From Paraburkholderia acidicola (GTDB taxonomy: Bacteria; Pseudomonadota; Gammaproteobacteria; Burkholderiales; Burkholderiaceae), in contig NZ_MTZV01000004.1 in the NCBI RefSeq assembly GCF_002362315.1, positions 1,488,001 to 1,552,000 of the forward strand: a stretch of 64,000 nt of DNA, written 5' to 3'. Each line of letters begins with the position of its first letter. Position 1 is the first letter of the stretch. The notes under the pieces are model-generated. The model saw only the letters and a list, made by a program, of their open reading frames with translations. It had not been told where the DNA came from and ran no database searches. Positions 39,294-47,776 of the stretch are shown in pieces. The translations under genes and the position numbers were made by a program.

Positions 39294-40106
39294 ATGCTCA
39301 ACGTCATGCAGAACCAACCTTCGTCTGCGCTCGATAACAACCCGAGCGATCCGTCGCAAAGCGACGCGACGAAAAACCTGCAGTTCCTCGAGCAGCTGCT
39401 CGAGATGATCCAGTACCTGCTGCAGCAGATGCAGAACCAGGGCGGAGACGACGACGCGCCACCGATCGGCAGCAAGTCGTCCGCCTCGCCAGCCTCGCAA
39501 CCGTATTCACCGGATTCGGCGCCTCAGCAGGCGCCGCAAGCACCGCCAGCAGGGGCGCAGGGCGGTCAGCAATCTACGCAGGCACCGCCGCCGCCACCGC
39601 CCGTGACATCGGACGCACAACAGCCGTCACCACCGCCCGCACAGCAACCCTCGCAAGCCTCATCCGTTAACTCAGCGCAGCAAACCTCCGGCGGCGACAT
39701 GTCGCCGTCCGACATTGCGAGCAAATACCACGATCAGATCATGTCGGCTTCGCAATCGACCGGTGTACCTCCCGGCATCATCGCGGGCCAGATCTGGCAG
39801 GAATCCAAGGGGATTGCGAATACCCCAGGTGGCGGCCTGATGCAACTCGGCAACAACGAGTTTCAGCAATACGGTGGCGGCGATATCTCGAACCCGGCCG
39901 ACAACATCAAAGCCGGTGCGAACTACATGAAGGCGCTTTCCTCGCAGTTCGGCGGCAACATGGGCGCCGCGCTACGCGCGTACAACTCCGGCCCGAACGG
40001 TGTCGATCTGAACAACCTGAACTCGACACCGGCCGGCACCGGCGATCCGACCTACGTGCAGAAGGTGATGCAAGCCGCGCAGCAATCGGGCCTGGCAACA
40101 ACCTGA
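39294..40106 (+). CDS. Lytic transglycosylase with harpin-like N-terminus, probable T3SS substrate
   Basis: A 270-residue protein. The N-terminal part has an amphipathic stretch (NLQFLEQLLEMIQYLLQQMQ, residues ~27-46), then a long Gln/Pro/Ser linker. The C-terminal ~130 residues form an SLT-type transglycosylase domain with the catalytic Glu in IWQESKG, then GLMQLG and LRAYNSGP. There is no Sec signal. With the upstream PIP box, the layout fits a type III secreted wall-cutting protein similar in role to HrpH/Hpa2. The start at 39294 follows GGGAG. A Met five codons earlier is less well placed. Confidence 0.8.
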   Translation: MLNVMQNQPSSALDNNPSDPSQSDATKNLQFLEQLLEMIQYLLQQMQNQGGDDDAPPIGSKSSASPASQPYSPDSAPQQAPQAPPAGAQGGQQSTQAPPPPPPVTSDAQQPSPPPAQQPSQASSVNSAQQTSGGDMSPSDIASKYHDQIMSASQSTGVPPGIIAGQIWQESKGIANTPGGGLMQLGNNEFQQYGGGDISNPADNIKAGANYMKALSSQFGGNMGAALRAYNSGPNGVDLNNLNSTPAGTGDPTYVQKVMQAAQQSGLATT

Positions 40107-40118
40107 TTCCACGATCGC

Positions 40119-41126
40119 TCATTGCCCATCACGTTCCCCACGTCGGGCACGCGCCGGCGTCTCGTCGGTCCACCGCCGAAACGCGCGGTTAAACGCACTC
40201 TGCTCCGAGTAACCGAGCAGCAACGCAATATCGCTCAGGCTCAGACTTCGATCGAGCAGATACTGACGCGCCAGATGCTCCCGCGTACGGTCGAGCATCG
40301 ACTGCCATGTTTCCCCACCCGCCTCGAGCCTTCGCTGCAGCGTACGCGCCGACATATGCAACACCTGCGCAACGCGGGAAATAGTCGGCGCGCCTTCCGG
40401 CAACAGCTTGAGCAAACTCTCCTGAACGGCGCGCTCAAACGCATCCGGATCCGGCTGTGCGAGCAGCAGCGCCTGCGCCTGACGATCGAGCAACGCGCGC
40501 AAACCAGGGTCCGCGTGCGCCATCGGCTTCATCAGATAAGAAGCCGGAAAACGAACCCGTGTGCAGACGTCGCCGAAATCCACGGGACATCCGAAGAAGT
40601 TTTCGTAGAGCGTTTGTGTGGCGGAATCGGCGGGCGGCGTGTGAACGAAACTGATCCGGCTCGGTGACGGCGCAGCATTCAATTGTCGTGCGATGAAGGT
40701 GACGAGCGCAGCAATCGCGACATCGTCGACGACTTGCGAAACGGCCGGCACACTCGCGGGCCAGCGAATCTCGACATCCTGAGCGTCGATTTCGATTTCG
40801 GCGAGATCGACGCCGTAGAAAAGCCGTTCGTAGCGTCGATAGACGAGCAATGCCTCGCCTACCGTGTCCGAAGCCAGCACGAGATAGCCGAGCACACCAA
40901 CATGGCGCGGTTCGACGAGCGCTCCGATCTGCAGGCCCGGCGCGAGCACCGCCGGACGCATGGCGGTCGCGCGTTCGAGCAGCGACTGCCAGGTTTCCAT
41001 CGCCACGACCTCATCGTCGGCGAGTGCGGCCAGTTCGGCCCGCAAGCGCGCAGCGGGCAACGCTTCCGCGTCGAGCCAGTCGCACAGTAAGTGCGTCCAC
41101 GCGCCTGTCACCCGTTTGATCGGCAT
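40119..41126 (-). CDS. AraC-family transcriptional regulator
   Basis: A 335-residue regulator with an arabinose_bd-type N-terminal domain (PF12625-like) and a C-terminal double helix-turn-helix (ISRVAQVLHMSARTLQRRLE, then LSLSDIALLLGYSEQSAFNRAFRRW). The start at 41126 (MPIKRVTG) has GGGAG eight bases upstream. It is divergent from the AGMO-like and fusion genes and is their likely regulator. It lacks the N-terminal features of the type III activator HrpB/HrpX. Confidence 0.88.
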   Translation of the reverse strand: MPIKRVTGAWTHLLCDWLDAEALPAARLRAELAALADDEVVAMETWQSLLERATAMRPAVLAPGLQIGALVEPRHVGVLGYLVLASDTVGEALLVYRRYERLFYGVDLAEIEIDAQDVEIRWPASVPAVSQVVDDVAIAALVTFIARQLNAAPSPSRISFVHTPPADSATQTLYENFFGCPVDFGDVCTRVRFPASYLMKPMAHADPGLRALLDRQAQALLLAQPDPDAFERAVQESLLKLLPEGAPTISRVAQVLHMSARTLQRRLEAGGETWQSMLDRTREHLARQYLLDRSLSLSDIALLLGYSEQSAFNRAFRRWTDETPARARRGERDGQ

Positions 41127-41254
41127 CGCCACTCCCATTCACGACCATTCGCGAATGGCACGGATTGTCAATTTGCTGACATCGTTAGTCAAGCCTTGCG
41201 AGGGCCTTCTGGTTTTCAATAGCGCTACAGACAAGAAAGCTGGGGGAGACGCAT

Positions 41255-42217
41255 ATGGCGACAATCGAAGCATTCACTGAAGTCTTGACGCACAGCGGGC
41301 TCTACGAAGTCGGTCGAACCGTCGCGTCGTGGCTGGCGCTGGACGCACGTCAAATGATCTTCGTCGTGGCGACGCCCGTCTTCATCGGCGTCGCGCTATG
41401 GGAGTATTTCCGCATCCGCCACGACAGCAAGCTGATGGATGCGCGCGAAGCGATTCTGAACTTCACGCTGGGCGCTGGTTATCAGATCAGTGAACTGGTA
41501 TTCGCGGGCGTGATTGCTTTTCCTGTCTACGCGCTCGCTTACCGGCACCGGCTGTTCGACATCTCGTGGAGCTGGCTCGTCGGCATCGTGCTCTACATCG
41601 CCGTCGACTTCGCCTACTACTTCTTTCACGTGGCCTCGCACCGCATACGCTGGTTCTGGTGTGCGCATGTGACGCATCATTCGTCGGAGCGCCTGAATTT
41701 CTCCACGGCGATGCGGCAGAACGCGACCAACATATTTAATGGCGGCTGGCTCGTGTATGTTCCGCTCGCGCTGCTCGGTTTCAATCCGGTCTGGATCGGC
41801 ATGTGTTACGCGTTGAACCTCGTGTACCAGTTCTTCATCCACAGCACGCTGGTGCCGAAGTTACATCCCGCCATCGAGTTCGTTTTCAACACGCCGAGTC
41901 ACCACCGTGCGCATCATGGGCGTAATCCTCGTTATATCGACAGGAATTACGCGGGCACGCTGATCGTCTGGGATCGTCTGTTCGGTACGTTCGTCGAGGA
42001 ATCGCAAGACGAGCTACCCGAATATGGCATCGTCAATCAGGTTCACACGCGAAACCTGTTCGTCAGCTGGCTTCACGAATATAGGGACCTGCTACGCGAT
42101 ATCGCACAACCGGGGCCGTTCTTTCAGCGCCTCCGGCACTTGTGGAAACCACCGGAGTGGACGCGCTCTTTGACGGGATCGCTGAAGAAAGGCGAGACGA
42201 CCCGTCGCGTTTCGTGA
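41255..42217 (+). CDS. Sterol-desaturase-family hydroxylase, alkylglycerol-monooxygenase-like
   Basis: A 320-residue multi-pass membrane di-iron hydroxylase of the fatty acid hydroxylase superfamily. The histidine clusters are HVASH (125-129), HVTHH (138-142) and HHRAHH (216-221). The flanking sequence (HHSSERLNFSTAMRQ, PSHHRAHHGRN, YAGTLIVWDRLFGTF) resembles alkylglycerol monooxygenase, which cleaves glycerol ether lipids. Substrate is inferred, not shown. GGGGGAG precedes the ATG. It lies 34 bp before the fusion gene and is divergent from an AraC regulator. Confidence 0.82.
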   Translation: MATIEAFTEVLTHSGLYEVGRTVASWLALDARQMIFVVATPVFIGVALWEYFRIRHDSKLMDAREAILNFTLGAGYQISELVFAGVIAFPVYALAYRHRLFDISWSWLVGIVLYIAVDFAYYFFHVASHRIRWFWCAHVTHHSSERLNFSTAMRQNATNIFNGGWLVYVPLALLGFNPVWIGMCYALNLVYQFFIHSTLVPKLHPAIEFVFNTPSHHRAHHGRNPRYIDRNYAGTLIVWDRLFGTFVEESQDELPEYGIVNQVHTRNLFVSWLHEYRDLLRDIAQPGPFFQRLRHLWKPPEWTRSLTGSLKKGETTRRVS

Positions 42218-42251
42218 CACATTGCCGACGTCAACGAGAGAAGGAGCCGCT

Positions 42252-43616
42252 GTGCCTCAAGACACTCAGGCATTCCGGATGCGCTATCGCGCAGGCATTC
42301 ATCCGCGTTACAGCCCCTGGTTGCACGGGGGCTTTGTTTTGGCGTACGGCGCTCTTTGCCTGTTTCTGTTCTGGCGAACACTGCATCGTGTCGAGCCGCT
42401 CGAGTGGTTGACCGTTCCGTTGGCGCTGGTCTTGTTCAACTGGACCGAATACTTTGCGCATAAGCATCTCGGTCACTACAAGCATCGGCTGGCCGCGATG
42501 TTCTACAAGCGTCACACCGGCGATCACCATAGCTTTTTCGTCGAAGAGCGGATGCGTTACGAGTCTGCTCAGGACTGGCGGGTCATTCTCTTTCCCGCGT
42601 GGCTGATCGTGTTCTACAGCGTGGGGCTGTTCGTTGTCTGGTGGTTGCTGGCGCAAATCAACGGCAATGTTGCCGCGCTGTTTTGCGGCACGATGCTGGC
42701 CGGGTACCTGAGCTATGAGATTTTTCACGCCTGCGAACATCTGCCCGAGACGCATCCGCTCGCCCGTCTGCCGTGGATCAGCCATATGCGACGCTTGCAT
42801 CGAATCCATCATCGACGGGATTTGATGCAGATGTACAACTTCAACATCGTGTTTCCGTTGATGGACTGGTTGTACGGCACGCTGCATGGAGAGTCGGAAC
42901 CGCTTAGACGCGGTTCGTCGAATTCGTCGCCGAGACCAAGGTTGCTTGCATGCCTGACGCTCGCGGCGGCGGCCGGTGCAATTCTCGGCGCGTTGCTCAT
43001 GAATGCGGGGGACACGCCGTGGCGTTGGCTGCACTGGATATGCAAGCCGCTCGCCACGCTGTTGATCCTGCGGCTCGCATGGACGGCGCAGACCGCCGCA
43101 CCCCGCTACCGGTCGTGGATGCTGCGCGGCATAGTCCTGTCGCTGGCCGGTGATGTCTTCCTGATGCTGCCGTTGAATCTGTTTATGGCGGGGCTAGGCA
43201 GTTTCTTGCTGGCGCATCTGTGCTTTATCGCTGCACTGAGCGGCGATACACGGTTTGGCGCTCGTCCGTTGCCATGGGTTGCCTGTGTCGGCTATGGGGC
43301 GTTAAACGTCTGGTTGCTGTGGCCGACGTTGCCGTCTGCGTTGCGCGTGCCTGTGCTGATTTATGTGCTGGTACTGGCGACGATGGGCGCTCAGGCGCTG
43401 GCTCGCGCGTGGATGCACGGCGCAACGGACGACGGTCTGCGCAGCTCTGCACGACGTGCCGCAACTGGCGGCCTGCTGTTCATGCTCAGCGACACCCTGC
43501 TGGCATGGGATCGCTTTCACGCGCCGCTGCCGTTGTCGGCGTTGTGGATACTCGCGAGCTACTACGCGGCGATGTGGATGCTTGCCTCGTCCATTCGCGA
43601 GACCAGGCGCGCGTGA
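42252..43616 (+). CDS. Fusion: fatty-acid-hydroxylase domain plus lysoplasmalogenase (YhhN) domain
   Basis: A 454-residue membrane protein of two parts. Residues about 1-230 form a fatty-acid-hydroxylase-type domain with His clusters HKHLGHYKH, HTGDHH, HACEH and HRIHH. Residues about 240-450 resemble YhhN/TMEM86, a multi-pass lysoplasmalogenase that cleaves vinyl-ether bonds: LRGIVLSLAGDVFLMLP, FLLAHLCFIAALS, GGLLFMLSDTLLAWDRF. The GTG at 42252 follows AAGGAG and is preferred over a TTG ten codons upstream. It is coupled with the AGMO-like gene, suggesting a two-enzyme ether-lipid pathway. Confidence 0.8.
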   Translation: MPQDTQAFRMRYRAGIHPRYSPWLHGGFVLAYGALCLFLFWRTLHRVEPLEWLTVPLALVLFNWTEYFAHKHLGHYKHRLAAMFYKRHTGDHHSFFVEERMRYESAQDWRVILFPAWLIVFYSVGLFVVWWLLAQINGNVAALFCGTMLAGYLSYEIFHACEHLPETHPLARLPWISHMRRLHRIHHRRDLMQMYNFNIVFPLMDWLYGTLHGESEPLRRGSSNSSPRPRLLACLTLAAAAGAILGALLMNAGDTPWRWLHWICKPLATLLILRLAWTAQTAAPRYRSWMLRGIVLSLAGDVFLMLPLNLFMAGLGSFLLAHLCFIAALSGDTRFGARPLPWVACVGYGALNVWLLWPTLPSALRVPVLIYVLVLATMGAQALARAWMHGATDDGLRSSARRAATGGLLFMLSDTLLAWDRFHAPLPLSALWILASYYAAMWMLASSIRETRRA

Positions 43617-43643
43617 TCGGTCGAATCCTGGAGAAACATCGCA

Positions 43644-44096
43644 ATGCATCCCGATCCCCGCCGCGCCGTCCCGGCCGACCGTCAAGCTATCGAGGAAATC
43701 GTTCGACACGCCTATTCGCCCTATATCAGTCGTATCGGGCGGCCGCCGGGACCGATGTCGGATGACTACGAAGTCTTGATCGCCGCAGGCCGGGTCTATG
43801 TTGTCGAGGTGGAAGGCACCCTACAAGGCATTCTCGTGCTCGTCCCTGAGCCGGATGCGATGCTGCTCGACAACGTGGCCGTCGCACCTTCTGCAAGAGG
43901 AACAGGAATAGGCCGCAGTCTGCTGGAGTACGCCGAGCGCTCAGCCAGAGCGGCAGGCTATCGCGTCATCAGGCTCTACACCCACGAGACGATGACAGAA
44001 AATATCGCGCTTTACGCTCGCATCGGCTACATCGAGACGCATCGTGCCGAGGAGAAAGGTCTGAAGCGGGTATTCATGGTTAAGCCCCTCGTTTGA
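43644..44096 (+). CDS. GNAT acetyltransferase
   Basis: A 150-residue GCN5-related N-acetyltransferase. The acetyl-CoA binding loop is VAPSARGTGIGRSLLEYAE, preceded by the beta strand MLLDNVAVAP and followed by YARIGYIETH. The substrate is unknown. It starts 27 bp after the fusion gene with GGAGAAAC upstream, so it is probably the last gene of that operon. Confidence 0.85.
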   Translation: MHPDPRRAVPADRQAIEEIVRHAYSPYISRIGRPPGPMSDDYEVLIAAGRVYVVEVEGTLQGILVLVPEPDAMLLDNVAVAPSARGTGIGRSLLEYAERSARAAGYRVIRLYTHETMTENIALYARIGYIETHRAEEKGLKRVFMVKPLV

Positions 44097-44103
44097 TTGG
44101 CGC

Positions 44104-44134
44104 TTGACCTAGAGCGCACTCCAGGTCGTAACGT
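44104..44134 (+). promoter_or_regulatory. MerR-type promoter and operator
   Basis: A -35 TTGACC (44104-44109) and a -10 TAACGT (44129-44134) are separated by 19 bp, the long spacer typical of MerR-activated promoters. A dyad GACCT-N12-AGGTC (44106-44127) fills the spacer. It lies 39 bp before an NTF2-like gene, with a MerR gene convergent downstream. Confidence 0.8.
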
Positions 44135-44172
44135 ATGCGTGTCCACTGTTTCCACTGTCCGGAGACGCAGCA

Positions 44173-44604
44173 ATGACTACTCTGCAAAACAAAGCCCTAG
44201 TACAAAGCATCATGGACGCACGCGCCCAGCGCGACCACGGCCCTTTTCGCGCGGCCATGGCAGACGATTTTGTCTGGCGGATCATCGGGAACACGGCATG
44301 GTCGGGCACCTACAACGGTAAGGCCGATGTCATAGAACGCTTGTTAAAGCCGCTTTATGCGCAATTCAAGGCGCCGTCGAGCATCGCTCCCACGCGGATT
44401 CTCGCGGACGAAGATTATGTGGTCGTACAGTGCGACGGCGATGCTACAACCGTGTCCGGTGAGCGGTACGCGAACACATACTGTTTCGTGATCCGCGTCG
44501 AGGATGGCATGTTGCGCGAACTCACCGAATACTGTGACACCGCGCTGATTGATCGCGTGTTGCACGCGCCGTCGAGTCGAGGTTCCAACGATGTAACAGC
44601 CTGA
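44173..44604 (+). CDS. NTF2/SnoaL-like protein
   Basis: A 143-residue ketosteroid-isomerase-like protein (NKALVQSIMDARAQRDHGPF, DFVWRIIGNTAWSGTYNGK, YCFVIRVEDGMLRELTEYCDTALID). The final segment is the usual family ending. The ligand or reaction is unknown. Its promoter carries a MerR operator, and the likely MerR regulator is encoded convergently 38 bp downstream, so expression is probably induced by a small molecule. Confidence 0.8.
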   Translation: MTTLQNKALVQSIMDARAQRDHGPFRAAMADDFVWRIIGNTAWSGTYNGKADVIERLLKPLYAQFKAPSSIAPTRILADEDYVVVQCDGDATTVSGERYANTYCFVIRVEDGMLRELTEYCDTALIDRVLHAPSSRGSNDVTA

Positions 44605-44642
44605 CTACCTCGAAGGCCGCCCACTACCGCGGGATTGTCAGC

Positions 44643-45086
44643 TCAACCGTCTCGCCGTTGTCTGGCGGCCGCCGTCGATGTCAGGAGACGTCGATGCGGC
44701 TCGACCGCCGGGCGCTGACCGATGGCAACCCATTCGTCATAGAACTCAACCTTGGCATCGATCAGAGCGAGTGCATCGGTCCATGTCTCGATGGCTTCCT
44801 GCACGCGGGCACGGTGTGCAGCAAGCAGCGCCCTACGCTCTGTCAGCGTAGCCGCGCCTTGCTCGACGAGCGCCGTGTAGTTGCGCATCTGCGCAATCGA
44901 CATGCCGGTACTGCGCAGGCGCTCCATGAGGTCGAGCCAGCTGACATGCCGCTGCGTGTAGTGTCTTCGGCCACCCTGGTCGCGAACCACACCCGGCAAC
45001 AGTCCTTGAGACTCGTACCAACGGATGGTGTGGACACTCCGACCGGTGCGGCGAGCAACGTCGCCGATAAGCAGATTGTCTGGCAT
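44643..45086 (-). CDS. MerR-family transcriptional regulator
   Basis: A 147-residue regulator. The N-terminal winged helix-turn-helix is typical (IGDVARRTGRSVHTIRWYESQGLLPG), followed by HVSWLDLMERLRSTGMSIAQM and a coiled dimerisation helix. The C-terminal effector region lacks the paired cysteines of metal sensors, so it is probably an organic-effector type. GGGAG precedes the ATG. It likely controls the 44104-44134 promoter. Confidence 0.88.
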   Translation of the reverse strand: MPDNLLIGDVARRTGRSVHTIRWYESQGLLPGVVRDQGGRRHYTQRHVSWLDLMERLRSTGMSIAQMRNYTALVEQGAATLTERRALLAAHRARVQEAIETWTDALALIDAKVEFYDEWVAIGQRPAVEPHRRLLTSTAAARQRRDG

Positions 45087-45101
45087 GGCTAGGCTCCCAA
45101 T

Positions 45102-45132
45102 GTAACGGCGACGTCACATCGACGTCCGTTAC
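45102..45132 (-). promoter_or_regulatory. Inverted repeat before the MerR gene
   Basis: GTAACGG (45102-45108) and CCGTTAC (45126-45132) flank two CGACGT motifs, 15 bp upstream of the MerR start. Possible autoregulatory operator. Confidence 0.4.
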
Positions 45133-45163
45133 TCCACTCATGAGCCTCAAAACGTACCACTAA

Positions 45164-45631
45164 TCACGCCGCCACCTCAATACGATTCAACTCCCGCTGC
45201 AGCGCCTCGAAATAACGACCACGCAAAAACCGGCACTCGCGCTCGAGCATCCCGTACATGATGAAGTCCTCGCGATCGCCCGCACCTTCGCGCATCACCC
45301 CTTCGCGCACGAAGCCGAGATGCTCGTCGAGCAGTTGCGCACTGACGTTATCAGCCCGCACGAGACCCGTCACGCGATGACATTGCAACACCTGGAACGG
45401 ATACATGAACACGGCAGAGACGAACGCCGGCGTAATCAGATGGCGCGAGCCGCCGAGCGCAAAATGCATCAGCACGTTTGGCCCGTTGTGCCCTTGATAG
45501 ACGACGCCCGCGACGATCTCGCCATCCTTCTCGAGCCCGATCGTCGAGCAGTCGTCATAGCGGCTTTCACCGGTTTGCCTCGCGACAAAACGCATGACTT
45601 CATCTTTCCGGTCGAATAGAACGCGGCGCAT
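45164..45631 (-). CDS. GNAT-like acetyltransferase downstream of hrpK
   Basis: A 155-residue GNAT-fold protein similar to phage- and plasmid-borne acetyltransferases. It has STIGLEKDGEIVAGVVYQG, YPFQVLQCHRVTGLVRADNVSAQ and EHLGFVREGVMREGAGDRED. GAGGT precedes the ATG. It begins 28 bp after the hrpK stop on the same strand, so it may be co-expressed with the type III translocator. Whether it is itself secreted is unknown. Confidence 0.75.
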   Translation of the reverse strand: MRRVLFDRKDEVMRFVARQTGESRYDDCSTIGLEKDGEIVAGVVYQGHNGPNVLMHFALGGSRHLITPAFVSAVFMYPFQVLQCHRVTGLVRADNVSAQLLDEHLGFVREGVMREGAGDREDFIMYGMLERECRFLRGRYFEALQRELNRIEVAA

Positions 45632-45659
45632 CGTATGACCTCGCTTCAGGCTTCTCAGA

Positions 45660-47489
45660 TCAGCTCGGCAGCGGAATGCCGAACTGCTTCAACGTCGGAT
45701 CGACGTTGTCGGCGAACTCGTTCTGGTGTTGCTTCTTCTGCACCGCCTGGACGATGGCCATGACGATGCCCGCGATACCGGCAATGCCCGCGCCGATTGC
45801 CAGCACCGGCGCCGCCGCGGCAAGACCGCCGGCTACCGCACCCATCACGCCTTCGGCTGCTGCTGCACCGCCTTCCGCACCAGCGACCGCTGCATCGGCC
45901 CCAACCACTGCGCCCTCGGCTCCCTCGGCCCCGCCCGCGGCACCTGCCGCCCCTGCGGCTTCGGCCGCGGCGCTGTCGCCGCCGAGCCCCATGAAACCCT
46001 CTCCCTTGGCGAGATCGCTAAGGGACTGCGTCACGGTTTTGGCGTCCTTCAAGCCTTCATGCACCTGATCGGCAACGTTCGAAGAGGCTCCCTGCGACTG
46101 ACCACCCGAACCGTCCACCGCCGAGCCACCACCGCCGCCACTGCCGCCCGCCTCGGAGAGACCGCCGGCCTGCGCAAATTCGCCATCGAGATTCTGCATC
46201 GCAGGCGGCACGGCTTGCTGCAGGTACGCCTGAGTGGCGGGATCGCTGGCAAGCTGCTGGATGTCCTGAGTGAGTGCTGCCACGGTCTTGCTGACATCGC
46301 GTAGACCATCCGATCCGCCCGCCTTCACGTTCACCAGTGTCTGCATCAGTTTCACCATCACCGCAGCCTTCTGCTGCGGGCTGTAGTTCTGCGGATTGGC
46401 GAAGATGTCCTGATTCAGCTTGCTGGTATCGGTGTTCGCGGTGATGTTCTGCAGGCTCGCATCTTCGAGAAAGCTCTGGTTGCCTTGTGCGGTGCTCGGC
46501 GCATCGTTCTTGATGAAGTTCGACAGATTGTCGTCGCTGATTTTTCCGTCAGCCTTGCTGGTTGCCTTGTCGTCACCGGCGCGATCGAGCGCATCGAATG
46601 CGCCGCTCGACGACCACGCCTGGGCAGCACTCTTCAGCGCGGAACTGAAACCCTTGTTGTCCTGCAGTTCGTCGACCTGCTGTTTCGTCGTGATGCCGCC
46701 GCTGTTTTTCCCGCCGCTGTAATTGTTGTTGTTCTTGCCGCCCTGGTGGCCGGTCGATTCCCCGGCGAGCGCGTTGTAGGCTTGTATCAAACCGGCCGAC
46801 CGTACCTTGTTGAGCGAGGCCGCATCCGCATCGGGATGCTTCTTCATGTAGGCCTTAACGTTGTCGTCTGCCTGCGAGAGATTTGTATGGACCGAGTCCA
46901 TCAAGCCTTTCATCTTCTTCTGATCGATGGTGCCGTCGGATTTCAGCGCGCCCGCGTTCTGCATCGCGCTCTTCATCGACGGGTTGTCGTTGACGAATTG
47001 CATGGCGGCCTGCTTTTGCGCTGGCGTCGGTGGTTGTCCGTTCGCACCCGACTGGCCCGACAGGATCTGCATCGCGGCGAGCGGCCGCTCGAGCGAGACG
47101 CCCTGGCTGCTTGCGGCAAGATCCGACCATTTGCCGAGATCCGACGAGTCGTTCTGCGCCGTGTAGTTGTCCAGCTCGGGATAGGAGGCGCTGCTTGAGT
47201 TCGTAGTCTGAGCGGGCGACCCGGTGGGTGCCTGCGACAGACTCCTCTGTGACTGCGTGGTTTGCTGCGGATTCGTTTGCTGAAAATTGTTCTGCTGCGG
47301 GTTCGTCGGCTGCGTGCCTGGCTGCGTGCCACCCTCCTGCCTGTGCATCAGGGTGGTCAGTATGTTCTGAATCTCAGTGATGAGTTTCGCGTCTACGCCA
47401 TTGGGCGGCGCGTTCTGGCCGTTCGACTGCGAACCCGACACCATGCTGGAAGAGGCGTCGGGTATGAAAGTGATCGATATGTTGTTCAT
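45660..47489 (-). CDS. HrpK-like type III secreted translocator
   Basis: A 609-residue protein, Gln/Ser/Asn/Gly-rich with no Sec signal, whose overall layout fits the HrpK translocator family. Residues 35-50 form a short amphipathic helix (AKLITEIQNILTTLMHRQ). Residues ~160-330 hold the HrpK-type helical region, including an EF-hand-like KADGKISDDNLSNFIKN. A hydrophobic Ala/Gly-rich region (~515-590, ending GAGIAGIAGIVMAIVQAV) could insert into the host membrane. AAGGAG precedes the ATG. An hrpII box lies upstream. It is divergent from the duplicated harpin-like gene. Confidence 0.8.
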   Translation of the reverse strand: MNNISITFIPDASSSMVSGSQSNGQNAPPNGVDAKLITEIQNILTTLMHRQEGGTQPGTQPTNPQQNNFQQTNPQQTTQSQRSLSQAPTGSPAQTTNSSSASYPELDNYTAQNDSSDLGKWSDLAASSQGVSLERPLAAMQILSGQSGANGQPPTPAQKQAAMQFVNDNPSMKSAMQNAGALKSDGTIDQKKMKGLMDSVHTNLSQADDNVKAYMKKHPDADAASLNKVRSAGLIQAYNALAGESTGHQGGKNNNNYSGGKNSGGITTKQQVDELQDNKGFSSALKSAAQAWSSSGAFDALDRAGDDKATSKADGKISDDNLSNFIKNDAPSTAQGNQSFLEDASLQNITANTDTSKLNQDIFANPQNYSPQQKAAVMVKLMQTLVNVKAGGSDGLRDVSKTVAALTQDIQQLASDPATQAYLQQAVPPAMQNLDGEFAQAGGLSEAGGSGGGGGSAVDGSGGQSQGASSNVADQVHEGLKDAKTVTQSLSDLAKGEGFMGLGGDSAAAEAAGAAGAAGGAEGAEGAVVGADAAVAGAEGGAAAAEGVMGAVAGGLAAAAPVLAIGAGIAGIAGIVMAIVQAVQKKQHQNEFADNVDPTLKQFGIPLPS

Positions 47490-47550
47490 GACAGCGGGGC
47501 TCCTTGCATAAACGCTCGCCTGTGCGAAACGAGCACCTCTGGATGCAGTG

Positions 47551-47575
47551 GCGAAGCCGACGCATCCTCATCGAA
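47551..47575 (-). promoter_or_regulatory. hrpII box upstream of hrpK
   Basis: On the minus strand, TTCG-N16-TTCG (TTCGA-N15-TTCGC), a perfect hrpII box but one base off a full PIP box. No clear YANNRT -10 lies 30-32 bp downstream. Confidence 0.55.
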
Positions 47576-47715
47576 TGGAAGCCCATTATCGGTATCGCAG
47601 GTGGCCTGCTACATCGCCGTTACCGAACACCGGTCGCGATTTGCGAAGACAGTCGGGCGCCGGTTTGCGCGCACTCATGCGGCGCTCAGCTCGAAACACG
47701 GATCGTCACCGACGC

Positions 47716-47740
47716 TTCGCGCCATGGAAAACAACTTCGC
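47716..47740 (+). promoter_or_regulatory. Perfect PIP box
   Basis: TTCGC-N15-TTCGC exactly, 87 bp before the harpin-like gene start. Confidence 0.8.
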
Positions 47741-47770
47741 ATGTCGCACGTTGAAAAAGCTGCTGGAGCC

Positions 47771-47776
47771 TAGAGT
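47771..47776 (+). promoter_or_regulatory. -10 box paired with the PIP box
   Basis: TAGAGT fits YANNRT and lies exactly 30 bp after the PIP box, the spacing seen in Hrp-regulated promoters. Confidence 0.65.

Noticed and set aside
40119..41126. AraC gene as the type III activator HrpB/HrpX
   Set aside because: It has an arabinose_bd-type N-terminus and is divergent from lipid genes. HrpB-type proteins have a different N-terminal region.
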